A stretch of 64,000 nt of DNA from Tribonema minus (Eukaryota > Sar > Xanthophyceae > Tribonematales > Tribonemataceae). This document shows, in pieces, positions 33,759-46,800 of this stretch (the first letter of the stretch is position 1; the number at the start of each line of letters is the position of its first letter). The stretch spans positions 248,001 through 312,000 of the forward strand of contig JAFCMP010000446.1 of assembly GCA_017506865.1 (NCBI GenBank). Direction: 5' to 3'. The translations under genes were made by a program, and so were the position numbers. A model generated the notes under the pieces. That model did not search any database, was not told the DNA's origin, and saw only the letters and a list, made by a program, of their open reading frames with translations.

Positions 33759-34846
33759 GGTGCCGCCAGCCAGCGCGCCGCCGCCGCTGCCGCAGCGGCC
33801 GCCGCAAGGCCCGCTCGCCAGCGGCGGCGGCGCTGCAGCGCTCACACACACAACAGGAGCCATCATGCTCGCCACGCACAGGCGCGCAAAGCCGAGGTGC
33901 CTGTACGTCAACAAGGACAACAAAGCTCTCATGGGGCGGCGGCGGCGGCGGGGCGGCCCAGCGCGGGGTCTCTACTCATACTCTCTACTCATCACACTCT
34001 CTACTCATCACAAGTGTGTGCAGTTCCAAAACACCACTTGCCAATCCACTGTTAAATGGATGCCTGGCAATGGATGCCCGCCCTCGCGATTTGTGTCACG
34101 TTGCCCTTGGACGGTGGATGCAGATCAATCATGACATGACAAATTCTAATGCAATCAGCATGAGTGATACATGAACAGATTGAGAGACGCCTGTGCCAGC
34201 CTGAGGTAAGCAGCGGCGTACACACAAAGCAGAGCTTTTCAATATATGAGACCTGTACAGTTCAACATATGCAGTGGCATGCAATGTAGTCCGCATCACT
34301 GTCCGTCGCATGTCACTGTGTGTGATGGCATGCGACAACACAAGCTGAATGCTATTGATTTATTTATAAAAGTGTGCTGAAAACGACCAAACGTCTGAGG
34401 CATTCATTCATTCATTCGTGATCATGATCGACCATGATTATCATCGCAGGCTAATGAGGTCCCCAGGACCTTCGTGATCAAACAAAAAAGTCAAAAGTCA
34501 AAGTCAAACGTAACACTCAAGTCCAAGTCAAAAGAAAGTTCAACAAGAAAGTCAATGTGTCTGAGCTTTGGGGGTAAGAATCCTCAAGGTTACTCCACAC
34601 CAGCAAGCTGGTCTAGGCATTCTGCCATCAGGGGGCGAAGCCATGTTCACATTGCAGTTGCACCAGTGTTGGCTGAAGTCACGTACAGCAAGCGACGCTT
34701 GAGCACGTAACAGTAGGCAAACGGGTGCAGAAGACAGGACACAGACTGACACGCGCCAGCGATGGAATGAAGTGTAAACATTGTGCATACCCTGGCCACG
34801 ATCAAGTACGCAAGTAGGATTGAGGCAACTCTGGCAAGGAACTGCG
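33759..34846. other. Intergenic with microsatellites
   Basis: No gene is recognised. A CTACTCATCACTCT-type microsatellite lies at about 33970-34015. GTCAAAAGTCAAAGTCAA is repeated at about 34486-34552. A 29-bp direct repeat at 33859-33887 matches 24527-24555 beyond the other transposon end. It should contain the 3' UTR of the fucosyltransferase gene. Confidence 0.5.
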
Positions 34847-37800
34847 TTAACGTGACGGGGAGGCTTCGTCAATGTCCTCCCAGCCTTGGTACCATTCTGC
34901 AGCCACGACGAAAGCAACAACAATCAGGCAGGCACCGCAGTGAGCACCGACGGAACGCAGGGTGGCGATGGTCCTGATGGTGATCGCCTTACAGCACTGT
35001 GTAAATTGTGCAGACGACATGGCGATAGTGGTTGCGTGTGTTGCTGCCAGACATCACAGCCAGCAGGAGTCCCACATGACGCAGCATGCGGGCGATCGAA
35101 TATGAACTGGAATCGTTGAGACTACGGTAAATGGACCACCAGGTGATGAAATGCGAATGCGCGCGAGCACTGCTGCGTGCACCCGCAGCCGCCATGACAC
35201 TGACGGCAGCTGCCAAGCTGCACCGCTCGCATTGCCTAGCATGCACAGCAGCAAAGAAGGGCGCATCCATATTTGCATTTCATTCCCCGAGCGCACTTGC
35301 CGTTGTCTGTGAGGCATAAGACTCATGGCATGCGGCGCTGCTATGAGACCACCCTTGCAGGCTTCCATGCTATGCAGCGCTGCTATGAGACCACCCTTGC
35401 AGGCTTCCATGCTTTCAATACGTGTCATGGCACCAAACCCCGGCAAGTGGAGCTCCCACCAGTTACACCAGAGATGCACTGTTGGCCAGGCTCCTGCACT
35501 CTGCTGTCGTGCCGCTGCAGCAGTCAATGAGCCCCGTCGCTCGGTACTGCGTGGCGATGACTATCTGCATGTTACATAAGCAACATCAACTTCAACCTGA
35601 ACTCAACGCGTCTGAACGCACTCACACGCACACACACGGGGGTCGGGTCCCGCCCCCTTCGCTCACCGAAGATCCAGTACGAGTCCTCAAGTCACTGATT
35701 GAGTCAATAGGTCACCGAGTGAGTCTTCGAGTCAACAAGTGAGTCGCACCTGAGATCCAGTACGGCGACTCCGGCGGCTTGTCGGCGTGCGCAAACTTGC
35801 GGCGCTCGCGGTACGTGTACCACACCGAGTCGCGCGGAAACCCCAGGTAGCCGTGCAGGCGCTGGATGTGCGCGGAGAACGTGGACCACCACGACCCCGT
35901 GAACGTGCGCCCGTACGCGGCGACGACGCTCTCCACCATGCCGACGAAATTGCCGTTGGAAAGTTCGTCGAGGCCCGCGCTCTTCCAGTAGTCGTCCAAA
36001 AAGCGCACCGTGTGGCGCTCCCAAAACGGCTCGAAGAGCGTCTTGTTGCGCTCGTCCGTCGCAATGTAGACCATCTCGCGCGGCTGCAGGTACTCCTCCG
36101 CGTCGCCCGCAATGTCGCCCATGGGGATCTTCGTCGACGCCTCGAACTGGAAGTCGCCGAGGCGCAGGTGGAACGAGCTCCAGCCGCCCGCGCCGGCGTC
36201 GCGCTTCACCTGCGTCACGACCTGCGTGCACGGGGGAGCGATGCATGCGCGGAACGTCACTTGAAGTTGTTCATGAAGTTATTGAAGCTGATGCGCGCGG
36301 CTCGTGACGACACGCGCGCTGGAGCTTGTGACGGTGAGGTGGTCGAAGTTTGATGTAGGGTGCTCACGTGTTGTAGTGACTGTGAGCTGACCGATGTGCG
36401 TCAGCATCGCAGTGACTGGCAACAGTGCTGATAGAGTGACCCTTGAAGTTGTGAACGTGAAGCTGTTGAAGTTAATGCGCGCGGCGCGTCACGACACGCG
36501 CGCTGGAGCTCGTGACGGTGATGTGGTTGAAGTTTGATGCAGGGCGCTCACGGCACCTGATGTTGTGACCGTGAGCCGTTTGATGCGTATCAGCATTGCA
36601 GTGACTGGCAACAGTGCTCAGCACGCCCATGCTGCGCTTAGGCTGCGCCGCAGTAGCGCATCCTGCTGCAAACAAGACAGCGTCACAAGGGTGAAGAAGC
36701 CGCGATGCTTCGCAGCCAACGCTGAGCACTGCTGACATGGCAAACCCGCTCGTCTGCGCAACTGCGCAGGCTCGCAGCGGGAGACTGTGTCAGTTTTGCG
36801 ACGCATCACGCCGCAGCGTGAGGTAGGTGTACATGTGAGGCAACTGGAAATCTGGTGACAATGAAGCAACTCACTATCCGGTGCACAAAGTCTGACATAC
36901 AGATAGTGCGCGCATGCCTTTTGGTGCAGTTGGAAGTGTCCCTGTGTTGACAGAAGACGAGGCTGGCACATCATCAGTACACCGGTCTATTCGCTGAGCA
37001 CTGCTGCATGATGGCAAAGCCGCCCTGTTTGCAAGCCTGCGGCACCTTACAGAGACCTGTTCGCAGCAGTGCATCAGGCTGCAGACGAGGCTTGCCCGAC
37101 TTTGACATTGACGCGGCCCTACACAGCCGACCGAGCGCTGCCACATAACGGCGGAAGCGCTGCGTGTTCACACACAGCTTTAACCTTGCAGAATGCATCG
37201 TCGTAAAAGTGCATCAGTGGTGCATGAGACGCCATCACATGTGTGCAAGTGATGCGTAACAGCCAACTCTGAGTGCTGCTGCATGAGGGCGATCCCCGCT
37301 GCGCTCGCGCACCTGCGAGGCCTTGCAGAAGACCTCATCGCAGTAGTGCATCATGTCGCGAAAGAGGCACACAAAACTCTAGACTACTGAGCACTGCTGC
37401 ATCAGCGCAAGACCGCTGCGCGCGCGCACCTGCGACGCTTTGCAGAAGACCTCTTTGCGGTAGCGCATCGGCTGTGCACGAGGCACCATTACATGTGTGC
37501 AAGTGATGCGTAACAGCCAGTTCTGAGCGCTGCTGCATCAAAACGATAACTACTCCAATCGCTCACCTGCGACGCCTTGCAGAAGACCTCGTCACGGCAG
37601 TGCATCGTGTCGCGCACGAGGCAACCGCGTCTGCGAGGTACACAAAATTTACTGAGCACTGTCGCATCAGAACAAACACTACTCCATCAACGCGCCTGCG
37701 ACGCCTTGCAGAAGACCTCGTCGCGGTGGTGTATCATGTTGCGCACGAGGCTACAGGTTGCGCACGAGGCTACAGTAGCGACCTCTGCGCGGTACACACA

Positions 37801-40800
37801 GTCTACTGAGCACTGCCGCATCGAAATGAAACGACTCCCCCCAATCACTCACCTGCGACGCCTTGCAGAAGACCTCGTCGCGGTAGTGCATCATGTCTCG
37901 GATCAGGCGCATCTGGTAGCGGTTCACGCTCGGGTCCATGTGGTACAGGAAAGTGTGGTAGATGGTGAGCAGGCGCGTGCGCGCGTTGCTCCAGTGTATC
38001 ACGCGCGCCTCCTGCCACCGGCTGTCGTACTGTATGATCTCACGCTCCGCGAGCCAGTCCGTGAAATCCTTGTTGCCGGAGTAGCTGTGAGGAGAAGGGG
38101 GGAAGGAGGGGGTGGTGGTACGGTGTGTTAAGCAAGCTGCTTGCAGCTTTTGCAGGATTGTATGAAGGGCTTATGTCAGCATGAGATTAGGTGAGGTGTA
38201 GCGACCGCGAATAGGATTAGGGTTCTAGTTGGTTTTGCATCGAAACAAGCGTGTGTGTGACGATGACAATGATTTCTTTGGACTCATGCGGCATTGCGAC
38301 CCGCCTGGCGCTTCCTGCAGTGACCCAACACAGAAGGTGCCGTCGCATCATCATCTGTCAGCCGCTGAGAGCTCACAGGCCAAGCATGCACACACACTAG
38401 TTGAAGCCTGACGCGCACCAATAAACAGTAAACGCTGCTCGAGGTCACAGCTGACCTGCAGACGGTAGAGCACGCAGAACAAGCCGTGACCTGATGCATG
38501 CTTCACGTAAACATGCCAAGCGACATGCCAAGCGCATCATCCCAGGCATCACCAGCTCATCACCGGTGCCCCCAGCTGACAGTGGAGCGTGACCCCAACC
38601 TTGACTGCAGCTGCGAGCTGATGCAGCATTATGCAGCATTACGTGCGCCCCGCGCCCAGGGGAGGGGCACATGCCCAAATGTACAAACACACTGTGCGTT
38701 ACAGTGCCCAGGCTGCTGTACTCAGAACAATGATATGGGGTAGGGTTGAGGTCAGCGACAGAGTCGGCCTACGCCGGATGCCAACCCCCCTGACCCTGTA
38801 GCCCTCCCGCGCACTGCGGTTAGGGTTAGGGTTAGGGTTAGATGATATCTCCCTAAGCAAATGGACATGCGATCCGTGATACGGTACTCAGGCTGCGTTT
38901 CAAGCGACCACCACCCCCTCTTGCTCGTGTCAGGGGCCGCCCCCGCGCATGCGCAACGCACTCTGCATCGCTGAATTCTAGGTCTCTGGACTTTGGCTGC
39001 TGCGTTTAGAATAGCAATGTGGGTCGGGGCTGGAACTAACGTTCGGGTTGGGGTTTTGCTAACTGTTGGAACAAGCGTGAGCCAAAATGAAGATGGCGCT
39101 AACGCTGAAGCCTAGCCCTGCTTAGCCCTTGTGCTACACCTGACCCTAACCCTAGATCCGCCCCGCGCGCCGCGGGGCGCTCATGTCGATGCTTTGCCCG
39201 CGCGTACGCTAACCCTAACCCTAACCCTAACCCCTAACCCTAACCCTAAGCACTCCGTATCATTGAACTTCGGCTGCTGTCTCCGCAGTGGCGACTTGCG
39301 CCAGGGTCAGAGCTGACGTTAAGACTGAGGCTCCGGTTAGCGTTGGGGCAAGGGTCGCCCCCAACCCTCAGGTTGCCCCCCCTAACCCCAATGCTAACCC
39401 TGATCCTAACCCCCATGCTAAATCTAACCCTAGATCCCTCCCCCACGCACCGGGGGTCGCCCATGTCGATAACCTCCCCCGCCTTGTCCGGGAACACAAT
39501 GGCCGTCTGCCCGCAGTTGAGCTCCGGCAGGCCCGCCGCGTACTGCCCCGCAACCTTCTCGTAAAACTTGTAGATATCATCATGGTCCATCTCCGCCGTG
39601 GGCTTGTCGGGCATAACCCCCAACCCCCCGTTGTCGGCGTCCATGCGAGCCAGGTACTCGTGCGTGGTGACCGTGGCGAGGCGGTTCGGGTAGTTGATGA
39701 GGTCGGGCGAGTAGTAGTCGGTGAGGGCCAGTGGTTCGCCGCCGTTCTGGAGGTACAGGCCGTGTACGGGGGGCAGAACCAGGGTGCGCCCCGTCATGCT
39801 GGCAAAGGCCACGACCGTCTCGACGCCCATCCTGCGACAGCACCGCGCGAGAGCGTTGGTGAGACAGGGGTATGAAGTCAATTGCAGGAGTAGGTACAGG
39901 GTGTACGGGCGGCAGCACGAGGGTGCGCCCCGTCATGTTGGCAAACGCGACGACCGTCTCCACGCCTATCATGTCAACACGCGAGACGACGGTGGTGAGA
40001 CGACAGGTAAAGTTCAACTTCAACTTCAAGGCAGATGTGCAGGAGCGGTAGCACCAGCGTGGGGCCTGTCATGCTGGATAGCGTCGAGCATGCGCGATGA
40101 CAGCAATGGCGAAGAAAACGCAAGGGGGGAGCATCAACTTTAACTTCAATGTGAAGACCGTGCACCTGCGGCGGCACAGCGTGTGCGCCACGCATCGTAC
40201 TGACGAATGCGACAACTGCCTAATTCCATATGGACCAGAGTTCCCACATTGAGATGTTGGATAGTCAATAGTGTGTCCGGCTATAGCCAACATGAATAGC
40301 AAAAAGTCGCCTGAGATTGTATGTGTGTCAACTGACGCCGCGTCACGTTGCATGTGCTCTGCGAGAAAGCAAAGGCCAAGAACACGAGGGCAGGCCGCAC
40401 GAGACTGCGCCTAGCTGGCGAAGCGTTTCGTGGTGAGCGATTGCTGCATGATGAGCGGTGACACCTTGCCCCCTGAGCGCTGCCAACAGACCAAGAGCGG
40501 CCGGCAATACTCACAAGTATGCCTTCAATCACTACATGCGCAGTGTACCGAAAGGAAAAAGGGCGCAATACACCAGTTTGAAACCGTACGTACCTTGAGC
40601 GGTGGACGATCACATGACTTGAAGTACACATTTGCGCTTGGTGGTGTCCACATATAACCTACTGCACTGAGGTAATGGCAGAGATGGGAACGGTGACAGC
40701 ACAGAACAATAGTCTGCAAAGCTGAGCGTGCAGGTGTCCCTATTCAATAATTTGCACAATCGTTGACAAAACTTCAAGAATGGACGTCCCGTCCACACCC

Positions 40801-43800
40801 TCTTTAACATGACTCAATCTCCTCTTCTGAATACAGAACCCCAAGCACACACAGCACCAGCACCGCACCGTCTCAACGCGTCTCGACCTCAACAACAACT
40901 CCAAGATGCGACGCACCTGATGTTGTTCCAGCCGCCCCAGTCCATCTCGAACGTCACGTACTGCTCCCTCGGACCGCCCAGCGCCTTGATCTCCTTGAGC
41001 TTGGGGTGCCCGTGCTCGTCCTTAGGGAGCTTCTTCCAGTACGCAATGTTCTCGATGGAATGCGCGCCGTCGCCCTGGTGCACGTCGCACTGCATGGTGC
41101 CGCCGGAGGCTTCGTCGATGCCCTCCCAGCCCTGGTACCACTCTGCGCGGGGGGGGGGGGGGGGGGGCAAGTTGCAGGCAGAGGGTGCGTAAACTGCGTC
41201 ATGAATCCGCGTGCTTGTATTTTGTGAGTGCGGTGTGTATTGCTCTGCATGTTTCAAGGAAAGGATGCCTTGCACCCAGAAGCAGGTAGTATACGTTGGT
41301 AGTGACAAAAGTAGGGCATGTGGGTATGCCCAGGCAAGGTAGGTAAGGTATGCAGCCAGGGTATGCATGTATATATAAAATATATCCTCCTCGATGCCCT
41401 CCCAGACGTGGTACCAACCTGCAAAGTGCATTGTGCAGGCGCAAGGCAAAGCATGCAGCGCGCCATGAAGCCTTGCACTTTATGCAAGTACTTGCATACT
41501 TGCATAAAAAGGCTTGAAAAAGCAAGCATTGCGGTGGCGGGTAAACGTGTGCTGCACTCACAGCAAGTCCGCCTACTGCGCACCCAGCGCGCGTTGCCTC
41601 ACGCACCGCACAAAACAGGTTTCCACGTCTATGGACCGCGCGGATTCTGTGTGCACAGCCTGCCGCAGACCACAACGCGTCCACGAGTCACCGAGTGTGA
41701 GTCACCGAGTCATACAGTGAGTCACCAAGTCAACAAGTGGGTCATGACGCACCAACAAGTTACTGAGTGATTTGACGAGTCAATGAGTGAGTCACCAAGT
41801 TAACAAGTGAGTCGCACCTGAGATCCAGTACGGCGACTCCGGCGGCCGGTAGCCGGAGAGTCACCCAGTGAGTCACTGAGTCATCAAGTGAGTCACGAGT
41901 CAACGAGTGAGCCGCACCTGAGATCCAGTACGGCGACTCCGGCGGCCGGTAGCCGTGCAGGAATTTGCAGAGGTCGCGGTACGCCGAGTGACTCACCAAG
42001 TCAACAAGTGAGTCAACAAGCGAGTCGCACCTGAGATCCAGTACGGCGGCTCGGGCGGGCGGTAGCCGTGGAGGAACTTGCGGCGGTCGCGGTACGTGTA
42101 GTACGCGGCCTCGTGTCAACGAGCTACTGAGTGAGTCACCGAGTCAATAAGTGAGTCGACGCGTCGCGCACCTGAGATCCAGTACGGCGACTCGGGCGGG
42201 CGGTACCCGTGGAGGAACTTGCGGCGGTCGCGGTACGTGTAGTACGCGGCCTCGTGCGGGCGCCCGATGTAGCCGCGGAAGCGCACTATGTGCGCAGTGA
42301 AGGTCGACCACCACGACCCCGTGAAGACGCGCCCGTGCGCGGCGACGGCGCTCTCGACCATGCCCACAAAGTTGCCGTTGGACAGCTCGTCGAGGCCCGC
42401 GCGCGCCCAGTAGTCGTCCAGGAAGCGCACGTCGTGGCCGCTGCTGCGGAACGGCTCGAAGACGCCGCGGTCCTTCTCGTCCGTCGCAATGTACAGGAGC
42501 TCGCGCGGCTCGAGGTACTCCGCGGCGTCCGCGACGATCTGCGGCATGGGGATCTTGGTCGACTCCTCAAACTGGAAGTCGCCGAGGCGCAGGTGGAACG
42601 AGCTCCAGCCGCGCGGCCCCGCGTCGGCGTTTACCAGCGCGATCACCTGCGTACGGAGCGTCGTGTAACTTGAAGTTGTGACGGTTGAAGTAATCCTAAA
42701 AACTCAGGGCACGTGACATGGTCAACAGTGTGCGGACAGTGTTTGACTGAACATCACAGCTCCAGCCGCGCGGCCCGGCGTCCACGTCGACCAGCACGAC
42801 CACCTGCGCGCGCGGAGCTGAGCGTCGCGGCATGGCACTTGAAGTTGGCTGCGATGCGGTTGAACTTTATGGCCAAGCACTCAGGCACGTTTAGCCTTGA
42901 AGCTTTAGCTGTGCGGCCTCGCATTGCGTCGACCTGCGCAATCTCCTGCGCGCGGAGCACGATACTTGAAGTTGTGATAACGAAGTAGAGGAACGTGAAG
43001 TGCAGTACATAGACTGATCACTGCTGCATCATGATGGGACCGCGTTCACTCACATGCCTGCGCAGCCTTGCAGGACCTCGAAAGACAGCAGTAGCGCAAC
43101 GCCGTCACGCACAAGGCCACTACCATCGTACGCAAGTACCATGAGTTGAGCGTTGCTGCATCAGGACGCCACCGTGCCGCGCAAACACCTGCGCCGCCTT
43201 GCGCGCAGTAGTTCCATCATGCTGCAGACGAGGCTAGCGCATGTTTGACGGTTACACGGCTCTGTACAGCCTGCTACTGAGCACTGCCGCATTGGGCTGA
43301 AACCGCCGCGCGCACGCACCTGCGACGCCTTGCAGAAGACCTCGTCGCGGTAGTGCATCATGTCCCGCACAAGGCTACCGCCTCTGTAAGATGCACAAAG
43401 TCTACTGAGCACTGCCGCATCAGAACAAACACTACTCCAATCACTCACCTGCGACGCCTTGCAGAAGACCTCGTCGCGGTAGTGCATCATGTCTCGGATC
43501 AGGCGCATGTGGTAGCGATTCACGCTGGGGTCCATGTGGTACATGAACGTGTGGAAGATGGTCAGCAGACGCGTCTTGGGGTTGCTCCAGTGGATCACGG
43601 GCGTGTCCTGCCAGACCTTGTCGTACTCTAAGAGCTCGCGCCCCGCGAGCCAGTCTTGGAGGTCCTTGTTGTCCGCGTAACTGCAAAGCAGGGGGGGATG
43701 GGGGGGGGGGGGGGGGGGGGGGCAACGGCGTAAGTCAGCAGAGCAGCCAAGGGGCTTGCACTGTACATACATACTCAGAAGTAGCAAATGAACCTGTAGC

Positions 43801-46800
43801 TGCGTCAGAGGTCAGGTTCTTGCCGGGGTGGGTGTTATTGTCTTCAATGTAGAGTGTGATGCAGCCCCTGGGGGTGCAAATGAAGAAGTGCACATTGCTT
43901 AGGTATGTAGAATGCTGAGATGTGCCACCACCAAAAAGTTGGATGTGCATGCTACAAAGTGAGTCTCCATGGTCCTCTGCCCACGAAATGTCAACGTGGG
44001 CAATGCGCAAATGGGCGTTTGTAATTGACTATTGCCGTACCCCTAGGGCCTGAAGCGGCTTGCCGTCAGCTGACTATCAACACAGGAAAACAGCGTGCCA
44101 GCATGCAAGAGGGAGCATGGACTGACCCTATACCTCTGATTCCACCTGTGACCCTGGCACTTGCCCATCATACATAAATGCACAGGAGGCTACGCTACCA
44201 CCCAGATGTACGAAGTACGCCAAGGCCATGTCAGATTTGCAGTCATGACCCTCACTGAAATGAGGATAGCGCACAGTACACATTGGCAAATGCCGCCGCG
44301 GGGGGGGGGGGGGGGGGGTCGCGCCCGTGACAGCATGCAAGGGGTACCTCTAACCCTGACCCTACCTTTCAACTGTTAATTCAGATGCACAGGAGGCTAC
44401 AGTATGGCAATGCTGCGGCACAAGCATCATGCAGCATACTGCCCCAGATCGCCGTGTCTGTACAGTTTGACAGCGAGCTGTCCAGCTCAGCTCTGCGCAC
44501 TACGATTGTTCGCCACGCGTCATGGCTCATACACATCCATCGGGGCGCAGGGGACACGCGCATACGCACTTCCTACCCCCCATTACCTTACGTAAACTAC
44601 TTGAGCCGCCTTGATGAGAGTGACACGTCGACCCCTCCCCCCCCCCACCCCCACCCCCGTTAAACTACTTGAACTGCCTTGAGGAGAGTGACACGTTATC
44701 CCCCCCTCCCCCCCCCCCTCCTCCCCCTGTCGGCCCCCACTCACCGCGGATCGCTGGCGTCAATCGCCTCCCCCGCCCTGTCCGGGAACACGAACGCCGT
44801 GTGACCGGGGTCCATCTCCGGCACTCCCACCACATACTGCTCCGCCACCTTGGCGTAGAACCTATAGATCTCATCGTGGCTCATCTCCGCCGTGGGCTTG
44901 TCGGGCATAACCCCCAACCCCCCATTGTCGGCGTCCTTTAGCGCAAGGTATTCGCGCGTGGTTATGATCTTGACACGGTCCGGGAAGGCCAGGAAGTCGG
45001 GCGTGTAGTAGTCGCTGAGGCCGAGCGGGTCGCCGTGGTGCTGCAGGTAGAGGCCGTGCAGCGGCGGCAGCACGAGGGTGCGCCCCGTCATGCTGGCGAA
45101 GGCCACGACCGTCTCCGCGCCCATCCTGCGACCCGGCGACATGCATACGTGATGGCAGTGGTGAAATGAGGGGGTTGAATATAAACTTCAAGTTCAGGGG
45201 GGGCAGGCCGTGCAGCGGCGGCAGCACAAGGGTGCGCCCCGTCATGCTGGCGAAGGCCACGACCGGCTCCGCGCCCATCCTGCGACTCAGTGACATACGT
45301 GATGGCAGTGGTAAGATAGGGCGGGGATCGAAGATGAGCTTCAGGTTCAGGGTACAGGCCGTGCAGGGGCGGTAGGACGAGGGATGCTGGCGCACGCGAC
45401 GACCGTCTCCGCGCCCATCCCGTATGACGGCAACGAGCGTAAACGTTGGTGAGACAGGGATGTGGAATCAACTTGAAGTTTAGGTGCGAGATGCAGGCCG
45501 TGCAGCGGCGACAGCACGAAGGCGTGCCCCGTTGTGCTGGCGAAGGCGATGGCTGTCTCCGCGCCCATTCGGCGACATCGACGCGCGATGATGGAGTCAG
45601 ATGCAAGACAGATTAACATCAACTTCAACTTCAAGTTGGACGCTCTGTCATGCAGCATACGTCACATCTGTCTCGGTGCCCGTCCTGTGACAGTGCGTGA
45701 TGACGGGCTCAACTTCAAGTTCAACAGTGGCAGCGACAGCACCAGCATGCGCCCCGTCTTGATGGCAAATGCCACGACAGTTTCCGCACTCTTGCTGCAC
45801 GACCCAGCCATGGGAGGTGACGATGACGGTGTGTAAGACGAGGGGCAACTGTCACCTTCAACTTCAAAGTAAGCCAGGCGGAACCCGCACAGCACAGTGC
45901 ACGGCGTCATTGATTACAGACAAGCGTGCGCCAGCGATGACCTCTGTGATGCAAGGCAGACGCGCCAGTTCTTTCTCTCTCTTCACTCATACACTTTCCC
46001 TCGACACTACTGCAGTCTCGGCAATTCAACTCTAGTCTAGTAGTAGGTAAATAGGCAAGCATCGGTCAGCCCGTATGCTCCAATGTGGCCGTGCGACACT
46101 GACGCGCAGAGCACTGTCGTGTGCAACAACAAAAACTGATGTGCACGCTGAATGTCAAGAACACGCACAATGGCTTGCGCTCGGCAGAGATCAAAGATGA
46201 CAGGAAACGCCGGAAACCAGTGCATGTCCCTGGTGCTGTTTGCATCTCTCTATTGATATGGTCAAAATGCGATATTTTGAAAGGTGCATGTTGGACAAGA
46301 CTCCAAAGCAAAGCAGCACTTGGGGCTGCCCACAACGTAAAAAATGATGTGTGCATGAGTAAACCACGATGCATTAGTGCTACGGTATGACTGCAAGGAA
46401 GGTCATGCAACACTCAACAGAAGCTGCGATACACCAACAAAGCAACTCAGTGTGACTTTCAAAAATGACCTATTGCTACCTTGCGGAGACACTCAGTCTG
46501 TGGCCAACATCGGGATGCCTCCTGTAGCTCTCAGCGCAATCAGGGCAGATTTAATCAGTCAAATGCTATTGCTCGGAGCCAGTAGATGTGATAAGCAGCT
46601 GGCACGTGCCACTCGCAACATAAGGCAAGCACAGTGACAATGAGCCACTTTTAACAACGCAATTCACCAATCACCCGCAATGGCATATCGCTGCTGTGCT
46701 CATTGACAGTGCCTGAAGTTGACGCCCCTGATGTTAAAGTTCAAACACCAACGAGTCGAGCATGCTGTGACAACAACGAACTTCATGTGCGGACGCACCT

